DNA of 64,000 nucleotides, taken from NCBI RefSeq assembly GCF_035222275.1, contig NC_085886.1, forward strand, positions 3,224,001-3,288,000, given 5' to 3'. Origin of the DNA: Podospora bellae-mahoneyi (lineage: Eukaryota; Ascomycota; Sordariomycetes; Sordariales; Podosporaceae). Every line of letters starts with the position of its first letter. Position 1 is the stretch's first letter. The translations under genes and the position numbers were made by a program. The notes beneath the pieces were generated by a model, which was not told where the DNA came from, did not search any database, and worked only from the letters and a program-made list of their open reading frames with translations. Shown here one piece after another: positions 1 through 11,332 of this stretch.

Positions 1-2171
1 GAGGGACATCAGACAGTGTGAGATCCTGAATAGATTCAAGCACTGGCTTGAAATTGTTTTCTCGGCCGCTTCTTCGGACAAGCAGGTTGATCCCCTCGTA
101 CACATCCTGCTTACCCTCAGTGTCGTCCTTGAAGGCCTTAGCGTCAAGGCGAAGCTGAAGTCTCCGGATGTCGCTGCGATTGTGACCATCAAAGTAGGCC
201 TGAGCGTCGCGGATTGCCCGCCCTCTGTCATCAAGCACCTGGATGACCTCAGCCGCGCGGACAGCCACCAACCCAAGCTTTTCTGCCTCAGTAACTGATG
301 CCCCGCCGTTCGTGGCGAGCTTAGGTTTTGAAGCGTCCACCGCCAGAAGGAACAGCACATCATCAGGGCGCAGCGATTCCCACTCACGCCGGACATGTTG
401 TGGAAGCTTTCTCAGGTCAATTGTAACCTCTGCTCGCACGGTTGATGGTTTATCATCGCCAACCAAAGGAGGCACAGCTTCCAGAATAGTAGGCTTGGTG
501 ATATTCAACGCCATCTTGGAGAAACCTGAGAACACCGTCTCGCCTGAGCGTTTCGCTTCCGGTTTTAGCCTGGAAAGAACACTTTCAATATCCTGACGGA
601 TCGCATAGAAGGCCTCGCACCGATACAAAATCATTGATCGCCACAAGAAATCGCCCACGGAAAGATATTGCAGATTCAGTTTTGGGAGCGCAAGGGGATG
701 AGACCCATCGTAATGCTCAGTCCTCCCGAGGCCGACCTCAAAGAGGGACTCTTCGGTTGGTAAGAGGCTCAACTCACTTGCCACTTCCTGGAAAGTCTTT
801 CTCCGCTCGAACTGCGACAGCAAGACTTCTAGGAAGAACCTTCTCCCTATGGGTACCTGGACAGAGTCTGGATACGCAGTGCGCAAACCTAGGAGCTTGC
901 AAAGCGACTCAATCTCGTCATCGGCCAATACCGTAAGAAGGCCCTCGAGCTCGCTCTTCTTGTCGATGGCGCCGTAGTTGGACAGGGCCAACACCGTCAG
1001 CTTATCCTTGAAATGTTTGAGCGCAGTTCGCTGAAGCTTTGCAAGATCACCACAATGTCTGTCATATGCCTCCGTCTTGCTGAGCTGAGCACCCGTCTGC
1101 TCATCGATTGTGAAATATGTGTAGTGTGAAAATAACCTGCACAGATCTCGTAGCAAGCCGTTGGCCTCATCGTTGTAGACTGATGAGAGAACCAGAGCTG
1201 GCAAGACGTGAAGATCCTGCAAGAGTGTGTTGACATAGCGCCTGGTTGGAAGTTGACTTTGCAGATCGGTCAGGAACTCGACGAAACGCTCGCAATACAA
1301 AACTTGGTCTGGCTTGGCGTTGTCGGTATAAAGGAGGTTCAGGAAGTTGAGGACAGAGGTATACAACCAGGACCGCTCAAAACGTAAACGGGCTTTGGTA
1401 GCATCATCAGCCGCGTCATATCGCTTTTCAGATGCCCTCCAGGCCTTCCTCCATTGTGTGTTGGAATCAAGTATGGCATTCCGCTTGTCGTCTGTGGAAA
1501 TATTATGCCATATGGAGATGGAAACTAGAGGCGCGCATTCTTTCCGTACAATGGTACAGTCGAGACTCGAAAAAGCATGAATGATGAAAAGAAGCACATG
1601 TGTCTTGATGGCCCATGAAAGAGAGCTGTCCACGGTCAGGGATAGTGCACGTCGAAAGAGGTCGGAGAAGTCAGCGGGGCGATCACTAAATATGTCTGAT
1701 GCAAATTGATGTCAGTACTTCAAGGTTGTGTCAAGTTTTGGGATAGGGAGAACTCACCCCAAGTGTCTAGCCTTTCCCTCCGCTTCGCGTTCACTATCAA
1801 GATAATGAGAAGAACATGAAAGTTGGACGAGTCCTCGCCATACCCAGGCCACAAGTAGCTGTACCCATCATTGTCAGATCAACCGAGTTGCGATTCAAGA
1901 TCAAGATCCCAACATACCTCTCCAATGCCTGCAAGCCCTCAAGGACCAAAAGTGATTTGAGGGGGAAGTTCTCCTTCTCCAGAGTGTCCCAGATCTCTCT
2001 CTTCAAGACATCATTGCTGACCTTGACCTCCGCTGGTTTCCTTGGCAGCCAGTGCTGCCGTGCAAGTGTCGCAAACTCGCTCTGGCCCTCCAGGTCCTCG
2101 ACTGTTGGGCGACCCGACGCAGCGTTCGATCCGGAATTGGCGCTGCTCTTGACTCTTTTGGCGGGAGGCAT
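1..2171 (-). CDS. cwf11: Intron-binding spliceosomal helicase Cwf11/aquarius, N-terminal half (partial)
   Basis: This is the 5' part of a gene that runs off the left edge; about 683 residues are present of a family that is usually around 1,400. Aquarius is an SF1-type RNA helicase that binds introns in the spliceosome. The part seen is the alpha-helical ARM-like N-terminal region and the start of the following beta-rich region, with a family-like stretch DLRKLPQHVRREWESLRPDD; the helicase motifs lie outside the window. Three exons fit: 2171-1918, 1858-1758 and 1695 to the edge, with introns of 59 and 62 nt that have GT-AG ends and restore the frame. I chose the ATG at 2171 (MPPAKRVKSS, a basic, nuclear-looking start); an in-frame ATG at 2219 would add 16 residues. 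It is divergent from the Hpr1 gene, another mRNA-processing factor, 471 bp away. Confidence 0.88.
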
Positions 2172-2642
2172 TGTGGGTGCTGAGGGAGTCGTGGGCAGCA
2201 GGGCGAGGTGCAGGATCAAGAAGTTGTCGATGCGTCGCGCGGCCGCATGAATCTAGAAATTTATTATCATAGCGACTGGGACGCAGCAAACCAGCTCCAA
2301 GCTCCCGTCCTCCAAGACAGGCATCCAGCCAGCCTTGTCCACTGTGCGTCAACCACTGTAGCCCACTGTCACCTGTTGGCGTCCAGCAGTGCCCCGCTGT
2401 TTTTGCCGCTAGCCACTGGGGATCAGACCCACCTCCAAATTCCCATCCTGGACCTGCCTGCTGCATCAACATCCATCAGCCTTGCCTGTTCGCGATAATC
2501 TTCCATCCTGCACCTTCAATTGAACCCCAGCCTCTTTGCCATCGAGACAACAGCACAAGTCCCAGCTTCTCAATTGTCAGGAACATACATGGATGCTTGA
2601 TCTTCGGATAACGCCACCGCCTCAATTCAACTACCCTTCACG
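2172..2642. promoter_or_regulatory. Divergent promoter region between cwf11 and hpr1
   Basis: These 471 bp separate two start codons that point away from each other, so both core promoters and 5' UTRs must lie here. The stretch is rich in CA/CC dinucleotides. I see no clear TATA box and no named operator. Open frames crossing it are chance readings. Confidence 0.5.
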
Positions 2643-5236
2643 ATGCCGGCGACAATCGTCGACAGCCATGGCATACCGGCTGTCGCCAAAGCTGGCGAAT
2701 TCCTTCGCCAGCTTTTAGAACATGCCGAAACCGTCAAGCGAACTTCGTCAATAGAACCACCTCTTATCGAATCCCACTTTGATGATCTTCGCGGTCGAAT
2801 GAACAGCGTATACGATGAGGAGCCTATGGACGATTCGAGCGAGGCGAAGACGGCGCGTTTCGCCATCATCGAGACCGCTGTGCGCGATACATTCAAATAT
2901 TTGGTGGTGAGTCGGACGATACACACTTGAGTTCTCGAATGTATGCTCACACCATGTAGTCAAGAGCATCGATCGATTCACCCGAGTTCGTCAAAGTTTG
3001 GAACCTCTTCGACATCCTCTCTATCCTCTCCGACAGTGAGCTTTGCGACCCTGCCCTTCTGCTGTGGCTTGTGGAGGAATTACTCGATAGCCAGACAGTG
3101 GCCGGTTGCCGTAAGGTTTTTGACTTCCTCGAGTCGCGCCGCGAAAGGATCACAGCGAAGCACTTTAAGCAAAAACAGCTCGTCATTCTTCGAACCTGCA
3201 ATGAGCTCTTACGGCGTCTGTCCAGGGCTCTGGACCCAGCATTCTCTGGTCGAGTCTTGATCTTCATGTTCCAAAGTTTTCCCCTGGGGGATAAAAGCTC
3301 GGTCAACTTGCGGGGAGAGTTCCATATTGAGAACGTCACCACTTTCGACCAGATCCCGGCAAAGACCGACGGGGATGGGGACAAGATGGATGTGGACACG
3401 GATGTCGGCACAACCGGTGACGGTTCACGGAGAGGCAGGTCCAACGATGTCGACACAAAAAAGAAGGCGCTGGACCCAGATGCTCTGTATCCAATTTTCT
3501 GGGGGTTGCAGGAGTTTTTCAACCAGCCAAAGCTCCTTTTCGAGGCCAGTCATTTTGCCTCGTTCAAGTCCGGGCTTGAGGCCACCATGGCTACCTTTTT
3601 GAGCATGAAATTTGAACAGCCACCCCGCGTCAAGGAAAGGCCAGACAGGCCAGTCGAGGAGCCGAAACACACCCTCAAGCGAAAGCGAGAAGAGAGCAAC
3701 GATGCTCTCTCTAGCGGCTTCAACCCCAAATACCTTACCAGCAGGGATTTGTTCAAGCTTGAGATCAGTGATCTGACATTCCGGCGGAATATTTTGATCC
3801 AGGCACTCATCATCATGGAGTTTCTGCTTGCTCTTTCACCAAAAGCAAAAGAGAAGCTGGCCACCGTAAAGGTGCCAAACAAGTCTGTCACTTACTCGGA
3901 AAAGACACTGAGTGAAGAAGACATCAAATGGGTTGTGGAGACGAAGGAGTCCATCAAATCATACCTCAAACTCGGCCCAGAAGGACCACACTTTTGTCGA
4001 CTTGTCGAAACGGTACTTTCAAGAGATAAGAACTGGGTGCGGTGGAAAGTCGAGAATTGTCCTCCGATCGAGCTGCCGCAACTATCGCCAGACGTCTTTG
4101 TCGAAGCCAGAACCAACGCCGGGAAACTCGCGACTACCAAGCGGCTACGACCTACCCCTATGGGCTCTCTCAATCTAGACTTCCTCGAAGATGATGACGA
4201 GGAAAGAGCTCTGAAGAAGCTCAAGGACTGCCACCGCTACAAAGTTCCTAGTCTCGACAGCTACAAAAAAGGAATAGCCGATGATGACTTCGAAATCGGA
4301 ATGCCAACAAACAACGAGTCCAAGACGGCAGCTATTGAAGGCAAGGCCAGTAAGGCTTGGCGGGCGCTGAGAATTGCGAGCAAGAGCAAGCTGATTCTCT
4401 TTGACAAGATCGAAGATGACGACAAGATTGATGTTATCTTTGAAGAGCTACCTGCTGAGAAAGACGAGGATGATCAAGAAATCACGAATGGCGAAACTGC
4501 CTTCCCCGAGGATAGGAGGCCAATTGTGGTTGTGGACGCTGGTAAACATTCTCGGGCTGCTACAGGTCTTGCAAAGCAGCTCTATGCGCATCATCCGAAA
4601 ACGTTTACCAAGGTGGCCGTCCATGTAACACGCAAACCGGCAGAGGGCGAAGTAAACGGGAAGGACTTTCATTTTGTTGATACCCAGGCTTTCAACATGA
4701 TGCGGGACGGAGATCAGTTTCTCGAGTTCAGCGAGGAGGCTGAGGACACTCACGGCACAAGTAGGAAGGTGGTGGATGCCATCGTCGACAACGATAGGGT
4801 TGCCGTGATGGAGATGACTTTTGAGGTAAGCTTCCAGCATGTCCTGAACACATGTTGCTGGCATATGTACTGACTTTCATTATAGGCTGCGCAGCAGGTC
4901 AAGGACAATGGCTATGATGCCAGATTCATCTTCATCCAAGCTCCTGCTCCCGAGGTGTGGGAGGGCCAACTCAAGGAGAACGACCTGTCTGAAGAACAAG
5001 TGCAGCAAGCAATCAAGGCGGCTACAGAGGCGGCAGAACACGCCAAGTCGTCGCCAGGGTTTTACGAAGCGGTGGTGGATGCAGAGTATCAGGCCTTGGA
5101 GACGGCAATTTTTGGCGCGGAGATTGGGGCAGATAGTATGGAGGCTGGGGCCCCGGCCGTGACAGACGAAGGCGATGGGAAGAAGGAGGAGGGTGATGGC
5201 GATGTTGCCATGGATGATGCGGTGCCCTCGTCGTAA
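2643..5236 (+). CDS. hpr1: THO complex subunit 1 (Hpr1/THOC1) with a C-terminal guanylate-kinase-like domain
   Basis: The THO/TREX complex couples transcription to mRNP packaging and nuclear export. Exons 2643-2906, 2960-4825 and 4886-5236 (introns of 53 and 60 nt) encode 826 residues. Residues from about 60 to 560 match the elongation-factor THOC1 family (for example LLWLVEELLDSQTVAGCRKV). From about residue 606 to 790 the protein resembles guanylate kinase: RRPIVVV, then TRKPAEGEVNGKDFHFVDTQ, FLEF, GTSRKVV and ARFIFI occur in the order and spacing of that enzyme. The ATP-binding P-loop (GxxGxGKS) is replaced by DAGKHSRA, so catalysis is unlikely; the GMP-binding TRxPxxGExxGxDYxFV region is kept. 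The tail is acidic. This arrangement recalls the kinase-dead GK domains of MAGUK scaffold proteins and suggests a protein-binding role, which is inference. Human THOC1 instead ends in a death domain. Confidence 0.9.
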
Positions 5237-6095
5237 TTTTATCGCATCTAGCCGGTGCGGCTGCCTTGTCTTGTTACTAGCTGTCAAATGAATGATACCC
5301 CATAGCAACTATTACTTATTTACTTCTGAACTCTCGAGTACCGGTGCCGCGGGTTCAACCATCCTCGCCCTTACCATCTGGACGGTGCATAGATACAGGC
5401 CTCGAGGGATGATAAACAGACCTATCGACCATCTTGAGACCCAGCCGGCAATTCTGAGTCCATTGATGCTTGTTCAACCACTCTCGCTATTTTGAACGCC
5501 GATTGACTGTCTTTTGGGTCTCGTCGACGACATGCAGGGTTGTGGTGCTCCTGCTGGTTGCTGTTTGGGGTCGGTGATGCTGATATGGTTGGAAGGCTCC
5601 ACCATCGGGGACCGCGATCGCTAAGTGGTCATCATTTGATCCAGACTTCAATGCCAACGATCTTCTCTTACCTTTGCTGATCAATTCTAATCGTCACTCG
5701 CTCACTAACCCTGGGCGGCGTCTCTTTCTTTTCTCAAACGTTGCACCCCGAGCCTTCCATTCATTCTTCAACCCAGTCTCCATCGCTATCGAGAGCACAC
5801 AACCGCACGATGGAACATCTTGTGCAAGTCCTATAGCCAAGTTGCATACTCCACGACAGGACAGCCATCAATTCTGGATTCCAAAATCCAAAAAAAATTC
5901 CAAAGCAATCAGGACCTTCTCAGAATTTGATCTGTCAATCTTCTTCGACATAAGCGGCTCAATTGGACAAGTTATCTTGTCACCCACGTGACACCACCGA
6001 CCGCTCGTGGAACTTGTGTGAACGGCTTTCAGGTACGTGAGCAGTGATGATGATTATCATGTCAACGTTCAATCGCTAATCATCCGGGTAGGTAA
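5237..6095. other. Spacer: hpr1 3' end and promoter of the RING-LON gene
   Basis: These 859 bp contain no convincing gene. The right part should be the promoter and 5' UTR of the RING-LON gene. A perfect E-box CACGTG lies at 5985-5990, about 105 bp upstream of its start codon. Confidence 0.4.
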
Positions 6096-7433
6096 ATGGC
6101 CAATCAAGACCCCGTCTGGAAGCCCAAGGAGCTTCTCGCATGCCCTTCATGTTCAAACCTCCTACGCGAGCCGACAATCTTCCCATGCGGAACCTCATTA
6201 TGCAAAACTTGCCTACCGGAACCGCTTGAGCGGCCAAGAAACATCACCTTTCCCGTGCTGGAGAACCGTCAAAAGGTCTACCGCTGCCTGTGCGGGAAAG
6301 ACCACGCGGTGATGGACTGCGGGACTGACATCCTCGCCTCGAGCATCATGAGCACCGTTCACGGGGAACTCGAGCGCCAACCCGCCGCCGCCCCAGAAGA
6401 GGAAGAGTCCTTCCTCGCCCAGCTGAGCAAAGTCCTCAGACCGGAGTTCGACTGCCCGATATGCTTTGAGCTGTTTGATGAGCCTGTCACGACGCCGTGC
6501 GGGCATACGTATTGTCGTCCGTGTCTGAAGTCGATAACTACTCTTGGGGAGGATCTTTACTGTCCTGTTTGTCGTCAGGGTCTCACTTTGGATGGGACGC
6601 CGTTTTTGTCGGAATACCCGGAGAATCGCATTATTATGAAATTGATACCCGTCCTTTGGCCGGACGAGCTTGAGGCCCGGAAGGATATACCCCCTGCACC
6701 ACCGCCTCGTCAGGCCGAGATACCCATTTTTGCGCTGGCGACGGCGATGCCGACGATGAAGATGCCGTTCCGGATTTTTGAGCCGCGGTATAGGCTTATG
6801 ATGAAGAGGGTGCTGAGGGGGAATAAGGAGTTTGGCATGACGATGGTTGATCCCCTGACGAGGAAGGAGAGCGACGTGGGGACTGTTTTGAGGGTGGAGG
6901 CTCACCGGTTGCTTGACAATGGGGATTATCTGATCAAGGTAGTGGGTGTGAGGCGGTTCAGGGTTTTGGAGAGGAGGGTGAGGGACGAGTATTGGATGGC
7001 GAATGTTGAGCCGTTTGCGGATGTGAGCTTTGAGGAGGAGGAGGCGATGGAGGCGATGGAGACTGGAAGACAGCAAGGGGAGGAGGATAAAGCTGATGGC
7101 GCTCCTTTTGAGGTGGAGGGACGTACCGCCATCGGCACTAAGGACACCGCTCCCACCCCCACGACAACCACCACGGACATGACTGTGGAATCACTTCATA
7201 CCGCCTCCACCAGGGACCTCATGGCCTTTGCGTTTGGCAGGGCGATGAAACACCGAATTGACGACCCTCTCATGCCTAGCGACCCATCAAAATTCACGTG
7301 GTGGTTTGCTCACAAGCTTCGGGATCCACCAAAGAGACAGGACTTTTTGGTCGAAAGGAGCGTGAGAAGACGGTTGAAGATGTGTTGTGAGAAGTTCATC
7401 GAGCTTGAAAAGACGGCGATGACTTCTTGGTGA
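6096..7433 (+). CDS. RING-RING-LON domain protein (LONRF/CrgA-like, probable E3 ubiquitin ligase)
   Basis: The gene is read here as a single exon of 445 residues. Two zinc-binding RING modules come first. RING1 (about residues 16-75) has Cys16, Cys19, Cys31, Cys36 and Cys39 but has PCGTSLC where a canonical RING has the zinc-binding His of PCGHxxC. RING2 (about 120-160) is canonical: CPICFEL, PCGHTYC, CPVC. A LON substrate-binding domain follows (about 208-430), beginning IPIFALATAMPTMKMPFRIF. There is no AAA+ or protease part, so names such as ATP-dependent protease given to this family mislead. The Mucor light regulator CrgA has a similar RING plus LON layout; the target here is unknown. 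The stop TGA overlaps a GTGAGT donor-like sequence, and splicing to an AG near 7480 would swap the end for two extra residues. Confidence 0.87.
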   Translation: MANQDPVWKPKELLACPSCSNLLREPTIFPCGTSLCKTCLPEPLERPRNITFPVLENRQKVYRCLCGKDHAVMDCGTDILASSIMSTVHGELERQPAAAPEEEESFLAQLSKVLRPEFDCPICFELFDEPVTTPCGHTYCRPCLKSITTLGEDLYCPVCRQGLTLDGTPFLSEYPENRIIMKLIPVLWPDELEARKDIPPAPPPRQAEIPIFALATAMPTMKMPFRIFEPRYRLMMKRVLRGNKEFGMTMVDPLTRKESDVGTVLRVEAHRLLDNGDYLIKVVGVRRFRVLERRVRDEYWMANVEPFADVSFEEEEAMEAMETGRQQGEEDKADGAPFEVEGRTAIGTKDTAPTPTTTTTDMTVESLHTASTRDLMAFAFGRAMKHRIDDPLMPSDPSKFTWWFAHKLRDPPKRQDFLVERSVRRRLKMCCEKFIELEKTAMTSW

Positions 7434-8183
7434 GTTTTTTTTTCTTCGTTCCTCGGTATTTCTATCATCTTTTCAGGCCCTCTTGACTACCTATCCACCT
7501 CCAGAAGCCTATTGAATTTCTCTTGGCGCCCTTGTATGTCTTTGACGTATTTCTTCACGTTTGTTGCTCCCCCCAACGAGGCAGGCAGGCTGCTACACAG
7601 ACGAAACCCTTGGGAATGGATACGAAGCTTACGTTTTTTTGTCCGTCTAGGGTATATTGGCTACACCGCGCTCTCAGGAGCTTTCCACTGCCCATTTCAA
7701 CTGCGTTGCTGATAATATTGTTGTGTCTGTATGTGTTCCTTCCAGATTGGATTAGCCCGAGATCATAATCTCTGTTAGGGAACGCACTGCTGACTAGGTT
7801 TTGTGTTTGTAGTTGGGTGTCGTAAGGTGAAGGGATACTATTGGATGCACGCTTTGGACTGTTTTGTAATATATTAGATGCGTTGTACATATTTTTTTTT
7901 TTTTTGGCTGTATGGACACTAAAAGCAAGGTGGTGAGGAATGGCTGTGGATAGATATAATCTAGGCTAGATATTTGGTTCAGTCTGTTCGGCGTGCTATC
8001 ACCCTTCTTTTTCGGCTTGTTTGAATACCAACAGTTCAGCTCACATTTTCACCAGACTAGAACGACATCTCACAAACAGAATCGAGATTAAAATAGTGTT
8101 CAATATTCCTCCAAAATTCTCTCTTACATATCAAAACATGTCTTAGAGAGACTTTTCTCTCCATAACCAACCAGCCATTCCCA
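7434..8183. other. Convergent 3' spacer between the RING-LON and INSIG genes
   Basis: Two genes end toward each other here. The 750 bp are T-rich in places, with a run of about 15 T near 7891-7905, and I see no gene. It probably holds both 3' UTRs. Confidence 0.45.
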
Positions 8184-9518
8184 TCACCTAACACCCCCCC
8201 ATCTCCCCCTCGCAGCCCCCTCCCCACTGAGCGCCAGCCTCCTCCCAATATTCCCAAAGCAAACACAGCTACAAAACAACACACTCAACATCCACACCCC
8301 CGTCTCAACCACCTCCCTCTCCCCTACCAACTTGATCCCCCCCGACCCAGCCACATATCCAGCATTTGCACTCCCATTCCTCCTCATGCGCCCCGACCCC
8401 AACCCCCCCCCATCCCCATGCTGATAAAAGGACGGCGCGGGCATCAACCCCGGGAACACATCCTTCAACCCCAACCCAATCATGCCCACCGTCCCCACCA
8501 ACCCAACAAACGCGCTCAGCAAAAACCCCGGCTTCGACCGGTCGATAAGATACCAAATAAACGGGTTGATCAACGCCAGCGTCAGAGACACCTGCATCGT
8601 CGACGTCCAAGACAGCTTCCTAATGGCAAAGACGATCCCCACAAACAGGCCTATCGATCGGATAACGAGCACATAATCCGCCTCTTGCTGTCGCCCTTCC
8701 CGTTCGTTCTGCTGCCGCTGTTGTTGTGGGGATGACGGGAGGGGTTTGCTGGTCAGAGGCCCGTTCTTCTTCGCGGCGGGGATGAAAAACTGGTCAAACC
8801 AGGGGAGGAGGCATCCCAACAAAACGCCCGAGGCGCCCCAGAAGAGGAGGTATCGCCAGTCGAGGGGTTCGTCCGAGGTGGTGGGGGGTTGTTGGGGATC
8901 AAAGTTTTGCGCTCTGGGGAGGCGGGTGACGAGGACGCCGTAGCCTAGGCCGAGGGCGAAGAGTAAAGAGGCGCGGAGGGCCATGGAAAAGATGATGTAT
9001 GCTTGGGAAGGGGATTCGAGGTCGGCGGTGGGGGCTAAAGAGGGGAAGTACGATGTTCGAATCGAGTTTCGGATGTGCTCTCTGTTGATGTGGCTGCTGC
9101 TATCTCTTCGCTTCTTGATCAGCGTGAGGGTTCGCTCGTCGATGTCCCCTGGGTCTGGGGACTGTAGAGTGCCAGGGGTTTGTCCGCCTGTGTTGTTGTC
9201 CCATGAGGGGATATCGACAGCGTCTCCTTTTATGCCTGGTGTCAGAGACGGGGAGTAGATCCCTAGGAGTGTAGAACCGGTGAGGTTCATGAACGAGGTG
9301 GCGCGGCTGATGGTGCTAGGGTTTCTCGACGCTTGGCTGGGGTTGTTGTGAATGTCGAGGAAGGCAAGGTCGGAAGCCGTGATGCCTGGTGTTCGAGTTG
9401 CACTTGGGGGTGCCGAATCTTCTTCGGGAGGTGTGGGAGATGTAAAGGCCAGCCGGAAAGGTCTCCGGGGAATGGGACGGAGGATCTCCGGGCCCTGACG
9501 CTCGGGTGATTCTTCCAT
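8184..9518 (-). CDS. ins1: INSIG family protein (ER sterol-regulation membrane protein)
   Basis: The single exon encodes 444 residues. The first 170 or so are hydrophilic and rich in Ser, Pro and Thr. The rest has several hydrophobic helices and matches the INSIG family, for example the run LSWTSTMQVSLTLALINPFI followed by WYLIDRSKPGFLLSA. INSIG proteins sit in the endoplasmic reticulum membrane. In animals they bind the SCAP-SREBP complex and HMG-CoA reductase; in fission yeast Ins1 controls HMG-CoA reductase phosphorylation, and Aspergillus has similar proteins. A role in sterol homeostasis is inferred from the family. A Gln/Glu-rich insertion (SPQQQRQQNEREGRQQ) lies in a loop between two membrane helices, and a Gly-rich segment precedes the last helix. 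The start ATG at 9518 is the first in frame. Confidence 0.9.
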   Translation of the reverse strand: MEESPERQGPEILRPIPRRPFRLAFTSPTPPEEDSAPPSATRTPGITASDLAFLDIHNNPSQASRNPSTISRATSFMNLTGSTLLGIYSPSLTPGIKGDAVDIPSWDNNTGGQTPGTLQSPDPGDIDERTLTLIKKRRDSSSHINREHIRNSIRTSYFPSLAPTADLESPSQAYIIFSMALRASLLFALGLGYGVLVTRLPRAQNFDPQQPPTTSDEPLDWRYLLFWGASGVLLGCLLPWFDQFFIPAAKKNGPLTSKPLPSSPQQQRQQNEREGRQQEADYVLVIRSIGLFVGIVFAIRKLSWTSTMQVSLTLALINPFIWYLIDRSKPGFLLSAFVGLVGTVGMIGLGLKDVFPGLMPAPSFYQHGDGGGLGSGRMRRNGSANAGYVAGSGGIKLVGEREVVETGVWMLSVLFCSCVCFGNIGRRLALSGEGAARGRWGGVR

Positions 9519-11332
9519 GGTGTTTGGTGTGTCCTCTCTTCAAGCAGCTAGTGCGAGGTTGTTCTCTTGCAGTGGAAGCTTCCAAGCTCGTCCCAACCCA
9601 ATTGGTTGAGATTCGCGTCCAGCTCGTGTAACCACAGCCCAATAGCCAGAGATTTCTTTTTCAATATGTTGCCAACCACTCTGCTTCTATTTCGTTCGGC
9701 GTTTGGATGACCCGTGGTCGTCAGGGTTGGGAGCTTGACAAAGCAAGGGAGGAATGAATAATCTTCAATAAATGGGGGAAATGATCCAGATCCAGGCGTC
9801 CTGCCAACGTTGCAGGAAGCACCAAGACGCAGTAACAATTGATCATGCGCCAATGGGCAAAAGTGACAGCAGAAGTGTCTGTTTCATTTGGGTTGACAAG
9901 AGTTGGGACGATACCAGGCGTCCCGTAGATGTACGGAGCTAGAAAAGATGGGAGAAAGCAAGATGTGGTCAGGCCAGAGAGGTGCCAGATCAGGAAAGTG
10001 TTTAAGGGCAGACGCGCGCGGAAACGCCAAACCGGAGCGAGTGCAAGGATTTCCATTCCAAGCCCGCTTGCATGCATCCCTCCCACAAAATGACCAGGGT
10101 GCCGACGGCACTGGACACACTGCATGTCTTTTTAACTTTGTCGCTGATGCAACAGCAGAATTTGTTTGGTTTCTGCATCAAGTCAGGGGGTGCGTTGCAC
10201 CGCTGTGCGTTCGTATAACCAATAGTGTATAGAAATATGAAATATCAGCCTGAACACACCCTCTTCTCTTTGTGTAAGTGACGATCCCCCCGACCTGGAA
10301 GGGTCCATCAGCTCTGGAGAGCGACATGGAGAATTGATTGAAAAGCGGGGTGTCCTGGTCCCTGTTTTAGTGGGACAATTGAGCTTCTTCTCACTGGCTG
10401 TCCTTCACAGCATGTGATCAAGCACCAAACTCGTCCAAGCTTCAGGGTTGGTCTCCTGGCTCTGACCCCAGGGTTCAACAGCGTCAACCGTCACGAAGTT
10501 CTCGTGGGCAGCGACTTAGCCCACGTTGTACCCCTCTCTTGACGTCGTCCAAGGAGCTATCCAGCCTGCTCAGTGCTCCTTCAGTGGGACAAATGGCCAT
10601 GACCAATCCGGGAAGCTGTATCGTTGCCTGGCTCGGGTTGGTTGTCATTCTGCAAGCTGTCGATCTAGGAATTTTGTTGCTGCAACGCTGCACTGACAGC
10701 ATCAGGCGATCAAGCCGGGCAGCCTGGCTCTGGTCATTGGACGGCTTGCATTCTGCCGCATGAGTCGAAGTGACCCGAGATGAGATTAGACTGAGAGCCT
10801 CTGTGGTCTTGCCTCCTCAGAGTTGTAGTGATACGATGCCCCTCTCGCCAGATTTGGACACGTCGTCGCGAGATGATTCACGTGAGAGAAGATCACACCA
10901 GTTAGAAGTCCAATAAAGGGCCAAAAACCAGTGTGCCATACACTACACCATGTGCTGGTCGGCACCTTGATGGCTCCGGCGCCACTATCTACTACCTAGA
11001 AACACTTGATATCCGCGTCAAACTGTGGAGCTAGAATGAGTTGAGGTCTCATGAAGTAAAGAATTGAACAACATACTTACCTAAGAATGAGCCTCAGCTT
11101 GCCCAGCTTCCATTGCTGTCTGTCAAACCTGAATTCCAAGCTTTTGATCACTGACAAGCTTGGCCAGAGCTAGTCGGCCAAGATGTGAGCGATAAGATAA
11201 GAAAAAAGTCTCCACTAAAAAAGTTCGAACAACGTCCATCCAATGCGACAACAAATCCATGTTGGAAAAAAGATCTTAGAAAGTGACACCAAAACAACAG
11301 TCTCTCTCACATTACCACCACCCACAGAACCA
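9519..11332. promoter_or_regulatory. Divergent spacer between the INSIG gene and mak11
   Basis: These 1.8 kb lie between two divergent genes and must hold both promoters. Open frames of 70-134 codons occur, but none has recognisable domain content. A CACGTG E-box lies near 10880. I see no repeat or RNA gene. Confidence 0.4.

Noticed and set aside
2011-2472. A 153-codon minus-strand frame overlapping the start of cwf11
   Set aside because: It is out of frame with the cwf11 exon 1 and has no domain content.
9721-10125. A 134-codon minus-strand frame in the INSIG-mak11 spacer
   Set aside because: No family resemblance, no clear splice or codon-bias support, and overlapping frames on both strands.
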